In this document: piece after piece, positions 20,181 through 29,575 of the stretch
Layout: every line of letters starts with the position of its first letter
Numbering within the stretch: position 1 is the stretch's first letter
Assembly (NCBI GenBank): GCA_947626195.1
Contig: CANQRF010000011.1
Coordinates: 1-52,838, forward strand
Direction of reading: 5' to 3'
DNA: 52,838 nt
From: an uncultured Eggerthellaceae bacterium
GTDB taxonomy: Bacteria > Actinomycetota > Coriobacteriia > Coriobacteriales > Eggerthellaceae
Notes under the pieces: generated by a model
The model's input: only the letters and a program-made list of their open reading frames with translations
The model's database searches: none
Told to the model about the DNA's origin: nothing
Program-made: the position numbers and the translations under genes

Positions 20181-21115
20181 GCGAGAGAGCGTTGGATCCA
20201 AACATGGCGGACATGCCGAAGCTCGTCATCGTGACAGGAATGAGCGGGGCGGGGCGCACCGAGGCGATGCATGCCTTTGAAGACCTCGGCTATTTCTGCG
20301 TTGACAACCTCCCATCGAGCCTCATCCGCAATCTTCTGACGCTTCACGATATGCCCGGCCAGCCCGAAGGGAGACGGCGCCTTGCCGTGGTGTGCGACGC
20401 GCGCAACGGCGATTACTTCATGGAGCTCGATGATGTGCTGCATTCCCTGACCGACCAAGGCATCGACTATCGCATCCTTTTCCTCGACGCCGACGACGCC
20501 AAGCTCGTCGCGCGCTATAAATCGAGCCGCCGGCGCCATCCGCTGTGCAGCGACGGCTCGACCATCGCCTCGGGCATCGAGCGCGAGCGCGATATGCTCG
20601 CCCAGCTCCATGATCGCGCGAACTACGTCATCGATACGACCGACCTTCTGCCGCAGCAGCTCCGCTCCACCATCACCTCGCTCTTCGCTACGGGAAACGA
20701 GCAGCCCGCGATGACGGTGACGGTGTATTCCTTCGGATTCAAGCACGCGGCGCCGACCGACGCCGACATCGTGATCGACGTGCGCTTCCTTCCCAATCCC
20801 TACTACGTTCCCGAGCTCAAGCCGCTCACGGGGCTCGATCCCGCGGTGCGCGATTACGTGATGCTGCGCGATGAGACCATCGACTTCAACAAGCGGTGGC
20901 AGGCGCTTCTCGACACGGTCATGCCCGCCTATGTGAGCGAGGGGAAGCAGCAGCTTGCCATCGCGATGGGATGCACGGGCGGCCAGCACCGCAGCGTCGC
21001 CCTCGCCGAGGCGACGGGCGACTATCTGAAATCGAAGGGCTACCGCGTGAGCGTCGCCCATCGCGATCTCCGGCTGGTCGACAAGGGCCTTCCGGCCGAT
21101 GAGGGGCGCAGGTAG
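20177..21115 (+). CDS. rapZ: RapZ/YvcJ-family nucleotide-binding protein
   Basis: A 312-residue protein of the RapZ (YvcJ) family, a P-loop protein that binds nucleotides; in enteric bacteria it also serves as an RNase adaptor controlling amino-sugar synthesis, a role not established in Actinobacteria. The Walker A motif GMSGAGRTEA (residues 21-30) has Arg in place of the usual Lys, a variant I recall from actinobacterial members. The C-terminal domain has YSFGFKHAAPTDADIVIDVRFLPNPYY and CTGGQHRSV, both hallmarks. It is coupled to uvrC by a 4-nt overlap. Confidence 0.94.
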   Translation: MSERALDPNMADMPKLVIVTGMSGAGRTEAMHAFEDLGYFCVDNLPSSLIRNLLTLHDMPGQPEGRRRLAVVCDARNGDYFMELDDVLHSLTDQGIDYRILFLDADDAKLVARYKSSRRRHPLCSDGSTIASGIERERDMLAQLHDRANYVIDTTDLLPQQLRSTITSLFATGNEQPAMTVTVYSFGFKHAAPTDADIVIDVRFLPNPYYVPELKPLTGLDPAVRDYVMLRDETIDFNKRWQALLDTVMPAYVSEGKQQLAIAMGCTGGQHRSVALAEATGDYLKSKGYRVSVAHRDLRLVDKGLPADEGRR

Positions 21116-21169
21116 GAGAGCACGGAGGAGCACCGGTGGAATCACGTAGGAGCAAGTGAAGAGTTACGC

Positions 21170-22339
21170 ATGGTTTATCCGTTTTCCCAAGACATATCGG
21201 CGACGCAGCAGTTCCTTCGCCTCTATGATTCCTCGTTTGTCGAGGACGTTGCGGGCGAGGAGGACTATCTGCCCATGCGGGCGGTGGTGATCGGCGGCGG
21301 CACGGGCGCGCCGATGAGCATCCGCACGTTGCTCGCCCTCGGCGTGACGACCGACGCCGTGGTGGCCATGGCCGACGACGGCGGATCGACGGGCATCCTG
21401 CGTGAGGAAGCGCATGCGACGCCGCCGGGCGATGTGCGGAAATGCCTTGCCGCCTTTGCGAAAGACCCCGACGATCCCTTCGTGCGGGCGTTCAAATACC
21501 GCCTGACCATCGCGCGCAACCACAGCTTGGGAAACCTCATGCTCGCGGCGCTTGAGGACACGACGCATTCGTTTCCCGAGGCCATCGCCGTCTGCGAGCG
21601 GCTCCTCAACGCGCAGGGGCATGTGTACCCCTCGACGCTCACGCCGGTGCGCCTCATCGCCAAGACGCGCGACGGCGCCCTCATCGACGGCCAAGCTCCC
21701 GCCTCGCACGCGAAGACCGCGCTCTCAAAGGTCAAGCTCGTCTCCGACGAGCCGGTGCTTCCCTATGAGCCCGCGCTTCAGGCGCTTCGCCGTGCCGACC
21801 TCATCGTGCTCGGGCCGGGCTCGCTTTTCACCTCGATCATCCCGAATTTGCTCGTGCCGGGCATCGTCGACGCGATCCGCGCATCGCGGGGGCGCGTGCT
21901 GTTCGTCTGCTCGCTCGCCGACGTGCAGGGGGAGACGTGGGGGCTCACGGTGAAGGAGCATGTCGAGGCGCTGTTCGCCCACGGTATGGAGGGGCTGATC
22001 GACTACGTGCTCGTGCATGTGGACGAACCGCTGCGCCCTGCAAGCGTCGGCAACGCGTTCGCCGCGCCCTTCTCGGCGCCCGCCGATGGGCTGCCCCGTG
22101 AACCGCTCGGCGCCTATGGGCAGCGAGCGGCCGAGCTTCCCGCCCTTGAGGCGGTGCCGGCCTCCAAAGCGCGGCGCGTTGCCATCACCTATCAGGACAT
22201 GCAGGCGATACAGGCGCAAGGACCCGTGGTCATCGCGCGCAGCCTTGTCGACCCCGAGCGCCCGACGTGGCACGATCCGAAGGCCCTGCGCGATGCCTTC
22301 TTGGGGGTGATACGGCTTTGTCATTCACGGCAGATGTGA
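21170..22339 (+). CDS. yvcK: YvcK-family (gluconeogenesis factor / CofD-like) protein
   Basis: A 389-residue protein of the YvcK/UPF0052 family with a CofD-like fold: AVVIGGGTGAPMSIRTLL (nucleotide-binding), ADDGGSTGILREE, PPGDVRKCLAA, and the ARNHSLGNLMLAAL segment. YvcK proteins bind UDP-sugars and support cell wall homeostasis on gluconeogenic carbon in Bacillus and mycobacteria. A ~35-residue segment precedes the usual start region; MRAVVIGGG at 21275 is an alternative start, since no strong ribosome binding site precedes 21170. It overlaps whiA by 22 nt. Confidence 0.93.
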   Translation: MVYPFSQDISATQQFLRLYDSSFVEDVAGEEDYLPMRAVVIGGGTGAPMSIRTLLALGVTTDAVVAMADDGGSTGILREEAHATPPGDVRKCLAAFAKDPDDPFVRAFKYRLTIARNHSLGNLMLAALEDTTHSFPEAIAVCERLLNAQGHVYPSTLTPVRLIAKTRDGALIDGQAPASHAKTALSKVKLVSDEPVLPYEPALQALRRADLIVLGPGSLFTSIIPNLLVPGIVDAIRASRGRVLFVCSLADVQGETWGLTVKEHVEALFAHGMEGLIDYVLVHVDEPLRPASVGNAFAAPFSAPADGLPREPLGAYGQRAAELPALEAVPASKARRVAITYQDMQAIQAQGPVVIARSLVDPERPTWHDPKALRDAFLGVIRLCHSRQM

Positions 22340-23262
22340 AAGACGAGCTGTCGCATGTCGCTCCCACCTGCTCGCATTGCGAGAAGGCGACGCTCGCGGC
22401 GCTCGTTCGCACCGAGGGCACGCTCTTCTTCAGCGGTCAGGGCCGCTATCGCGTGGAGATCGCGACCGATACCGCCGTGGTCGCGCGTCTCGCCCTGCGC
22501 CTGCTCCATCAGCTCTTCGATTTAAAGACCGACCTCACCATCCGCCGCAGCGTGCTCCATAAGACGCCGAATTACCTGATCGAGGTTCCCGCGCAGAGGG
22601 CATTGCCGAAGGCGCTTCGCGCGCTTGGCATCTTGAGCGGCGGCGACGGCAGCCCCGAAGAGCTTGTCATGGGAATCTGGCCGCCCCTCGTCAGCAAGAG
22701 CTGCTGCGCGGCGGCCTATCTGCGCGGGGCGTTTCTCGGCGCCGGCTTCATCTCGAACCCGCGAAACGATTTCCACTTCGAGATCACCGTGGAGAGCGAA
22801 GAGCTCGCCCGCGGACTCGTGGAGCTCATGCGGCAGAAGGACATCAACGCGCGCATCATGTCGCGGCGGAGCTCCTCTATGGTCTATCTGAAGAGCGGCA
22901 ACGCCATCGCTGAGTTTCTCGCCTATGTCGGGGCGCACCAAAGCGCGCTCTATCTGGAGGAGGAGCGCGTGGTGAAGAGCCTCCGGAGCGATGTGAACCG
23001 CCAGATAAACGCCGAGGTGGCGAATCAGGCGAAAAGCGCCGGCGCGGCGGTGGACCAGCTCGTCGCCATTCGGCGGGTCCTCACGGCCTACGGGATGGAA
23101 AGCCTTCCCCCCGCGTTGCGCGATTACATCAGATTGCGCGTCTCCCATCCAGACGCCACGCTGAAAGAGCTCGGCGAGCTCGCGAATCCGCCGCTCTCGA
23201 AATCCGCCGTGTATCACCGCGTGCGCCGCATCGAGGAGCTTGCCCGCGAGGCGAAGCCGTAG
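22318..23262 (+). CDS. whiA: WhiA DNA-binding protein
   Basis: WhiA is a conserved DNA-binding protein of Gram-positive bacteria, a sporulation regulator in Streptomyces and linked to division and chromosome segregation in Bacillus. It combines a LAGLIDADG-like N-terminal fold (SFTADVKDEL...CCAAAYLRGAFLGAGFISNP) and a C-terminal helix-turn-helix (HPDATLKELGELANPPLSKSAVYHRVRRIEE). Start TTG 22318, 7 nt after GGGGGTGA and inside the end of yvcK, gives the canonical MSFTADVKDEL start (314 residues); an upstream in-frame ATG at 22267 would add unrelated residues encoded by yvcK sequence. Confidence 0.95.
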   Translation: MSFTADVKDELSHVAPTCSHCEKATLAALVRTEGTLFFSGQGRYRVEIATDTAVVARLALRLLHQLFDLKTDLTIRRSVLHKTPNYLIEVPAQRALPKALRALGILSGGDGSPEELVMGIWPPLVSKSCCAAAYLRGAFLGAGFISNPRNDFHFEITVESEELARGLVELMRQKDINARIMSRRSSSMVYLKSGNAIAEFLAYVGAHQSALYLEEERVVKSLRSDVNRQINAEVANQAKSAGAAVDQLVAIRRVLTAYGMESLPPALRDYIRLRVSHPDATLKELGELANPPLSKSAVYHRVRRIEELAREAKP

Positions 23263-23368
23263 CACAGCCGCCCGCGGTGTTTGGCGTCGAAGATCGTGCC
23301 TCTGACTGCGGCGAAGGGTTACGCCATGGTGTCGGAGCAAATCGCCCCGCGACCGTCTTTGCGATTCG

Positions 23369-23377
23369 TGATACTAT
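23369..23377 (+). promoter_or_regulatory. Extended -10 promoter of gap
   Basis: TG-A-TACTAT (23369-23377) is an extended -10 element; no -35 is visible at 16-18 nt. The transcript would start near 23384, about 60 nt before the gap start codon. Confidence 0.5.
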
Positions 23378-23414
23378 GCCTCTGAAAGTCTCCACGCCGA
23401 AGAAGCGGGCGTGA

Positions 23415-24446
<1,032 letters not shown>

Positions 24447-24528
24447 CGAGTAATGGTGCGATTGGGAGGTTCGAGGATCGAAGGCGAGGGTTCGCGAACT
24501 GAAGGCTCCGGAAATCGTGAAAATCTGA

Positions 24529-24554
24529 GCGGGATTACCTTCGGGTAGTCCCGC
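24529..24554 (+). terminator. GC-rich hairpin between gap and pgk
   Basis: An 11-bp stem (24529-24539 with 24544-24554, one G-T pair) with a TTCG loop lies between gap and pgk. It lacks a following T run, so it is more likely a partial terminator or RNA-stabilising element that keeps gap mRNA more abundant than pgk mRNA. Confidence 0.5.
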
Positions 24555-24645
24555 CGTAGTGTTATCCCAAAGTGCTATCCCTCAAGTGCCGCGCCGAAGC
24601 GTCGTCTATCGATGCGGGCGCCGCTTGCGGGGGAATGGAGGAACC

Positions 24646-25833
24646 GTGGCTGATATAAAATCCATTGACGAGCTGGACGCCGGCGGCAAGCGCGTCTTGG
24701 TGCGCGTCGACTTCAACGTTCCGATCAAAGAGGGGAAGGTGACCGACGACACGCGCATCCGCGCCGCCCTTCCCACCATCCAAAAGCTCATCGACGACGG
24801 CGCCCGCGTCATCCTCATGAGCCATCTGGGGCGCCCCAAGGGCGAGGGGTACGAACCTGACTACACCCTCAAGCCCGCCGCCGATCGCTTGGCAGAGCTC
24901 ATCGACGCCAAGGTGGCTTTCTCTGAGGAAACGGTCGGCGAGGCCGCCCTTGAGGCGGCTCAGGCCCTGAACAATGGCGATGTGCTCGTTCTGGAGAACC
25001 TCCGCTTCGATAAGCGCGAGAAGAAAAACGATCCTGAGTTTGCCAAGGCATTGGCGGAGCTCGGGGAGGTCTACGTCAACGATGCATTCGGCTCCGCGCA
25101 CCGCGCCCATGCGTCAACGGCCGGTGTGGCCGCCTACCTGCCGGCCTATGCGGGGTATCTCATGCTGAGAGAGGTCTCCACGCTTCAGGGCATGCTCGAG
25201 GATCCGCGGAGGCCCTTCATCGCGATTCTCGGCGGATCGAAGGTATCCGATAAGATCAAGGTGATCGATGCACTGCTCGACAAGGTGGACACGCTCATCA
25301 TCGGCGGCGGCATGTGCTTCACCTTCCTCCTTTCCCAAGGCAAGAGCGTCGGAAAATCCCTGAAAGAGGAAGACTGGGTGGATAAGGCGGCGGCGATGAT
25401 CGCCAAGGCCGAGGCCAACGGCGTGGAGTTCTTGCTTCCGAGCGACGTGGTGGTGGCCGATAGCATCGATGCGCCCACCGAGGTGAAGGATGTGAGCGCC
25501 GACGCCATTCCCGACGACATGATGGGCCTTGACATCGGGCCCGAGACCCGCAAGCGCTATGCGCAGGCGATCGCCGATGGCCAGACGATCTTCTGGAACG
25601 GGCCGATGGGCGTGTTCGAGAACCAGCTGTTCGAGGCCGGCACGCGCGAGGTGGCCGAGGCCGTTGCGGCCAACGTCGATGCCGACAGCATCATCGGCGG
25701 AGGCGATTCGGTGGCCGCCATCAACAAATACGGGCTCGCGGATAAGATGACGTTTGTCTCAACCGGCGGCGGCGCCTCGATGGAGCTCGTCCAAGGCGAA
25801 GCACTCCCTGGAGTGGAGGCATTGAAAGGGTAA
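24646..25833 (+). CDS. pgk: Phosphoglycerate kinase
   Basis: This 395-residue enzyme transfers phosphate from 1,3-bisphosphoglycerate to ADP. Signature segments are RVDFNVPIKEGKVTDDTRI, LMSHLGRPKG, LENLRFDKREKKN, NDAFGSAHRAHAST, the GGSKVSDKIKV nucleotide-site lysines, FWNGPMGVFE and the GGGDSVAA...STGGGASME hinge. Start GTG 24646 lies 4 nt after GGAGGAA; the frame is open further upstream but those residues are not family-like. About 200 nt separate it from gap, including a stable hairpin. Confidence 0.98.
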   Translation: MADIKSIDELDAGGKRVLVRVDFNVPIKEGKVTDDTRIRAALPTIQKLIDDGARVILMSHLGRPKGEGYEPDYTLKPAADRLAELIDAKVAFSEETVGEAALEAAQALNNGDVLVLENLRFDKREKKNDPEFAKALAELGEVYVNDAFGSAHRAHASTAGVAAYLPAYAGYLMLREVSTLQGMLEDPRRPFIAILGGSKVSDKIKVIDALLDKVDTLIIGGGMCFTFLLSQGKSVGKSLKEEDWVDKAAAMIAKAEANGVEFLLPSDVVVADSIDAPTEVKDVSADAIPDDMMGLDIGPETRKRYAQAIADGQTIFWNGPMGVFENQLFEAGTREVAEAVAANVDADSIIGGGDSVAAINKYGLADKMTFVSTGGGASMELVQGEALPGVEALKG

Positions 25834-25900
25834 AGTTTCGAGAAAACCCTCGCTTTCATACTAGCCAACATGAGAGTCTTTGATTGTGGAAGGATTTGAT

Positions 25901-26674
25901 ATGGCACGGAAACCGCTTATCGCAGGAAACTGGAAGATGAACAACACCATCGGCGAGGCCGTGGTGCTCACGCAGGAGATCTCGAACCGCTTCGAGCCCG
26001 ATTGGTCGGATACCGTCGATGTGGCGCTCTGCCCGCCGTTCGTCGATTTGAAGCCCGCAAAGACCGTGCTTGAGTTCGACAAGCAGCACATCGCTGTGGG
26101 CGCTCAGGACGTCTACTGGGAGGAGAAGGGCGCCTATACCGGCGAGATCTCCGTCGGTATGCTCGCTGAGATCGGCTGCGCCTATTGCATCGTCGGCCAT
26201 TCGGAGCGCCGCGGGCTCTTCGGTGAGACGAACGAGGATGTGAACAAGAAGGCGAAGGCGCTGCTCGCGGGCCATCTCGCCCCTATCATCTGCGTGGGGG
26301 AATCGCTTGCCGTGCGCGATGAGGGCACGACCGACGAGTTCGTCTGCGCGCAGGTGCGCGCGGCATTCGCGGGGATCGACGAGAACGAGGCTGCCAAATG
26401 CGTCGTGGCCTACGAGCCCATCTGGGCGATCGGCACCGGACGCACCGCGACGCCCGAGCAGGCGCAGGCCGTGTGCGCGGCGATCCGTGAGACGCTCAAA
26501 GAGCTCTACAGCCAAGACACTGCCGAGGCGATGCGCATTCTCTATGGCGGCTCGATGAACGAGGGCAACGCCGCTATCCTGCTCGCGGAGCCTGACATCG
26601 ACGGCGGGCTGATCGGGGGAGCGAGCCTCAAGGCCACATCGTTCATCGCGATCATTGAGGCGGCGCTCAAGTAG
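25901..26674 (+). CDS. tpiA: Triosephosphate isomerase
   Basis: This 257-residue enzyme interconverts dihydroxyacetone phosphate and glyceraldehyde 3-phosphate. Catalytic residues are visible: Lys in AGNWKMNN, His in VGHSERRG, Glu in VAYEPIWAIGTG, and the phosphate-binding YGGSMNEGNA and GGLIGGASL loops. ATG 25901 follows GAAGGA. It completes the gap-pgk-tpiA group, so all three enzymes of triose phosphate conversion are encoded together. Confidence 0.98.
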   Translation: MARKPLIAGNWKMNNTIGEAVVLTQEISNRFEPDWSDTVDVALCPPFVDLKPAKTVLEFDKQHIAVGAQDVYWEEKGAYTGEISVGMLAEIGCAYCIVGHSERRGLFGETNEDVNKKAKALLAGHLAPIICVGESLAVRDEGTTDEFVCAQVRAAFAGIDENEAAKCVVAYEPIWAIGTGRTATPEQAQAVCAAIRETLKELYSQDTAEAMRILYGGSMNEGNAAILLAEPDIDGGLIGGASLKATSFIAIIEAALK

Positions 26675-26757
26675 GGAGTTCGCGTGTTCGGCGGCTCCTT
26701 CAGTTCTCGGACGATGCTTGAAGATTTTCGGGAAACGCGATGGACGAAATTGGTCTC

Positions 26758-26786
26758 TTGCGTGGGAGCTGCCGAATCGCTATACT
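26758..26786 (+). promoter_or_regulatory. Promoter of secG
   Basis: TTGCGT (26758-26763) and TATACT (26781-26786) are separated by exactly 17 nt, about 35 nt before the secG start codon. Confidence 0.65.
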
Positions 26787-26828
26787 TAGCAACTTGCGTG
26801 TAAGAGCAACGACGGATGAGGAAAACGA

Positions 26829-27089
26829 GTGTCACCGCTGGTCATCATATTTATCATTTTGACGGTCATCTCCGGATTGGGTCTGATCGTATTCGTGCTG
26901 TTGCATTCGGGCAAGGGCACGGGAATTTCCGATATGATCGCCAGCTCGCTCTATTCCAGCCAAACGGGAACGAGCATCATCGAGAAGAACCTCGATCGCA
27001 TCACGATCATTCTGGCGATCGTCTTCTTCGTCTGCATGATCGTCTTGATGATCGCGTACCCGCACGGAACAATTAGCACCGGAGCGTAG
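26829..27089 (+). CDS. secG: Protein translocase subunit SecG
   Basis: SecG is the small auxiliary subunit of the SecYEG channel. The 86-residue protein has two membrane helices (VIIFIILTVISGLGLIVFVLL and ITIILAIVFFVCMIVLMIAY) joined by the typical HSGKGTGISDMI...SSQTGTSIIEKNLDR loop. Start GTG 26829 has GATGAGGA upstream. Position after tpiA matches the conserved gap-pgk-tpiA-secG order; it has its own promoter here. Confidence 0.92.
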   Translation: MSPLVIIFIILTVISGLGLIVFVLLHSGKGTGISDMIASSLYSSQTGTSIIEKNLDRITIILAIVFFVCMIVLMIAYPHGTISTGA

Positions 27090-27143
27090 TTATCTCGTCA
27101 TTGTTGCGGGCGCTCTTTGGTAGAATGCTCTTTGCACACTTTT

Positions 27144-27232
27144 GTCGGAGTGGTGGAACGGCAGACACGCTAGCTTGAGGTGCTAGTGCCCAAACATCGG
27201 GTGTGCGGGTTCAAATCCCGCCTCCGACACCA
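27144..27232 (+). tRNA. tRNA-Leu (anticodon GAG)
   Basis: A class II tRNA with acceptor stem GTCGGAG/CTCCGAC, anticodon arm CTAGC-TTGAGGT-GCTAG (anticodon GAG, reads CTC/CTT), a long variable arm and T-arm GCGGGTTCAAATCCCGC. The CCA end is encoded (27230-27232). A -10 box TAGAAT lies at 27121-27126. Confidence 0.95.
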
Positions 27233-27324
27233 AAAATCGTCGACCCGTCGCTTTCGGCGGGTCGTTTGCTTTATCGGCTTCGAAACGGCACACCCGAGCG
27301 AACCGACTGAGGGAAGCGAAGCGA

Positions 27325-28368
27325 ATGGCCAAGATTGTCCAGACCTCTACGGCAGCGGAACACGCCCGACTCGTTCGGCGCGTGCTCTGGGTGGTCTTCG
27401 TCCTCAACCTCGTGGTCGCGGCGGCGAAGTTCATCTATGGCGTCATTTCAAACACGACCTCCATGCAGGCAGACGGCATCCATTCGGTGTTCGACTCGCT
27501 GGGCAATATCGTCGGCCTCATCACCTTGAAGCTCGCGGCGCAACCGGCCGATAAGACCCACCCCTACGGGCATTCAAAATATGAGACCTACGGGAGCATG
27601 GTCATCGGCGTCCTTTTGCTCATCGCGGCCTTCGAGGTGGGTTCGGGGGCGGTCGGTAAGCTGGTGACGGGCGACTACAACGCCCATGTCGACACGGTTT
27701 CCTTCGTCGTGATGGTGGTCACCCTCGTGATCAACCTCTCGGTCACCACCTATGAGCACCGTCGCGGCCGCCAGCTGCAAAGCGAGATCCTCCATGCCGA
27801 TGCCTCGCACACGCTCTCGGATGCCTTCGTCTCGATCGGCGTCATCTTCGGATTGGCGCTTGTGACGCTCGGCTTTCCCGCGGCGGATCCGGTTATGGCG
27901 CTCGTCGTGACGCTTGCGATCGTCTTGTCCGCGGTCAAGGTGTTTCGGGCCGCCTTGCGAACGCTTTCCGATGAAGCGCGCATTCCCTCCGAGGAGATCA
28001 TCCGTGCGGTGAACCGCATCCCCGGCATCGTCAACGTGCACAACGTGCGGACGCGCGGCACCGAGGCCGAGATCTATTGCGATCTCCACATCATGGTGGA
28101 TCCCCAGATGACCGTGCGCGATGCGCACATGCTCGGGGATAAGGCGGAAGCGTTCGTGAAGGAGAAGTTCCCGAACGTGAAAGAGGTGCTCGTCCACATC
28201 GAGCCGTTCGACAACAAACGCAACCCGCAAAACGTGATCATCGGCGAGGAAGGGCAAGAGCTGCTTCCTGCCGAGATCGAGTTCCTTTTCAGGGACGAGA
28301 GCAAGCGCTTCCTCTCGCCGAACTGGGAGGACGATCTGCGCAACGAGCAACGCAAAGAAGGGAAATGA
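27325..28368 (+). CDS. CDF-family cation efflux transporter
   Basis: A 347-residue cation diffusion facilitator, an exporter that exchanges divalent metal for protons. Six helices are followed by a cytoplasmic ferredoxin-like domain (IPGIVNVHNVRTRGTEAEIYCDLHI). The transport-site tetrad is visible in ADGIHSVFDS (helix 2) and HADASHTLSDAF (helix 5). Family members of this length export Zn, Fe or Mn; the Asp-based motif in helix 2 alone does not settle the metal. The start is chosen as the first ATG after a GAGGGA-containing leader, which is only a moderate ribosome binding site. It lies just after tRNA-Leu with no separate promoter visible. Confidence 0.92.
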   Translation: MAKIVQTSTAAEHARLVRRVLWVVFVLNLVVAAAKFIYGVISNTTSMQADGIHSVFDSLGNIVGLITLKLAAQPADKTHPYGHSKYETYGSMVIGVLLLIAAFEVGSGAVGKLVTGDYNAHVDTVSFVVMVVTLVINLSVTTYEHRRGRQLQSEILHADASHTLSDAFVSIGVIFGLALVTLGFPAADPVMALVVTLAIVLSAVKVFRAALRTLSDEARIPSEEIIRAVNRIPGIVNVHNVRTRGTEAEIYCDLHIMVDPQMTVRDAHMLGDKAEAFVKEKFPNVKEVLVHIEPFDNKRNPQNVIIGEEGQELLPAEIEFLFRDESKRFLSPNWEDDLRNEQRKEGK

Positions 28369-28441
28369 GCGCTCGCCCTTGATCATTCTTTGGAGGCAAA
28401 GCGACCGGTTGGTCCTCCGAACAACAAAGTTATGAAAAACA

Positions 28442-28465
28442 AAGCCGGACGCTCTTGTCCGGCTT
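28442..28465 (-). terminator. Terminator of tRNA-Cys
   Basis: The 9-bp stem 28442-28450/28457-28465 (6-nt loop) is followed on the minus strand by TTTGTTTTTC. It lies 14 nt past the tRNA-Cys 3' end; it may also end the CDF transcript on the plus strand. Confidence 0.75.
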
Positions 28466-28478
28466 CGCATTATGCTTA

Positions 28479-28552
28479 TGGAGGCGAGAACCGGATTCGA
28501 ACCGGTGATGAAGGCTTTGCAGGCCTCTGCCTTACCACTTGGCCATCTCGCC
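28479..28552 (-). tRNA. tRNA-Cys (anticodon GCA)
   Basis: On the minus strand the acceptor stem GGCGAGA/TCTCGCC encloses a D-arm, anticodon loop CTGCAAA (anticodon GCA), and T-arm CCGGTTCGAATCCGG. The discriminator is T, as expected for Cys, and CCA is encoded (28479-28481). A weak -10 (TAAAGT) lies upstream at 28592-28597 on the minus strand. Confidence 0.96.
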
Positions 28553-28688
28553 GTATGTTGCGCACGCGCCTTGTGTGCGGTGCGGCTTGCCACTTTACCA
28601 TAAATCGCGCACGAACTCCACTGTTTGATTGCGAAGCGTGCAGGATACACCTTGACCACATATCCGAGGAGAATGGGGAAATCTTCGC

Positions 28689-28694
28689 TACAAT
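28689..28694 (+). promoter_or_regulatory. -10 element of the potassium channel gene (leaderless)
   Basis: TACAAT at 28689-28694 is followed after 6 nt (AGCGCC) by the ATG of the channel gene. There is no -35 at proper spacing and no ribosome binding site, the arrangement typical of leaderless actinobacterial transcripts. Confidence 0.5.
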
Positions 28695-28700
28695 AGCGCC

Positions 28701-29573
28701 ATGGCGAAAACGAAGAAGCTGACAGAGAAGGAAGTCGAGGCGCGCAGAAAGCGGCTCTTGAGCAAGGCGTCGCCCTTCAAGCGCCAGGCATTCTATGCGC
28801 TGGAGGACATCGCCTCGGGAAACGCATGGGCGCGCTTCTTCGGCGTGGCGCTCTTCGCGCTCATCGTGGCCAACGCCGTGCTCGTGTTCGTGCTCGTGCA
28901 GATGAACTTCACCGAGGACGCGACGTCGCTTACGTTCTACGCCATCTCGACGCTGATTTTCTTCGTTGAGTATCTTTTCCGCATCTGGGTGGCCGATCTC
29001 GTCTATCCGCGCTATGAGGGCATCAAGGCGCGCCTACGCTACATCGTCTCGCCCTTCGGCCTCATCGACCTGCTCGCGTTTCTGCCGAGCATGATCGCAT
29101 GGTTCTTTCCGATCAACCCATTGTGGCGCCATGCCATCAACGTGCTGCGTCTCGTGCGCCTCATCAAGCTCTCGCGCTATATGCGGGGGCTGCGCACGAT
29201 CGGACGCGTGGTGCGCAAGTCGCGCTCGGAGATCGTCGCGGCCTTTTTGGTCATTCTGCTGCTCACCGTTATCTCGTCCATCCTCATGTATGAGGTGGAG
29301 CATCCCGTGCAGCCCGACAAGTTCAATTCGCTTCTGACCGGCGTGTATTGGGCGATCACTACGGTGACGGGAACGGGCTATGGCGACATCGTGCCCATCA
29401 CGGGGCTTGGGCGGTTCATCGGCTCGGTCACTATGCTGCTTTCGGTGGGAATCGTCGCGATCCCGGGCGGCATCTTCTCCGCCGGTTTCGTCGCCGAATA
29501 CCAGAACATGTCGCGCCGCCGCTCGCGTTCGCATGATGCCAGCGACGACGAGTATTACGACGAAAGCGAATAG
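28701..29573 (+). CDS. Voltage-gated potassium channel (Kv-like, 6TM)
   Basis: A 290-residue ion channel subunit. Helices S1-S4 are followed by a pore domain; S4 is marked by regularly spaced basic residues (LRLVRLIKLSRYMRGLR, residues 149-165) and the selectivity filter TGTGYGD is at 223-229, specific for potassium. A hydrophilic ~35-residue N-terminus and a short Arg/Ser then Asp/Tyr-rich C-terminus (DDEYYDESE) flank it; there is no RCK/TrkA-N domain. Active subunits are tetramers. The gene is preceded directly by a -10 element and lacks a ribosome binding site, so translation is probably leaderless. It converges with the DASS-like gene, 2 nt separating the two stop codons. Confidence 0.92.
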   Translation: MAKTKKLTEKEVEARRKRLLSKASPFKRQAFYALEDIASGNAWARFFGVALFALIVANAVLVFVLVQMNFTEDATSLTFYAISTLIFFVEYLFRIWVADLVYPRYEGIKARLRYIVSPFGLIDLLAFLPSMIAWFFPINPLWRHAINVLRLVRLIKLSRYMRGLRTIGRVVRKSRSEIVAAFLVILLLTVISSILMYEVEHPVQPDKFNSLLTGVYWAITTVTGTGYGDIVPITGLGRFIGSVTMLLSVGIVAIPGGIFSAGFVAEYQNMSRRRSRSHDASDDEYYDESE

Positions 29574-29575
29574 CG

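Noticed and set aside
21119-21169. Alternative longer start for the yvcK gene
   Set aside because: The GGAG sites here are too far from, or out of frame with, a usable start codon; the ATG at 21170 or 21275 remains more plausible.
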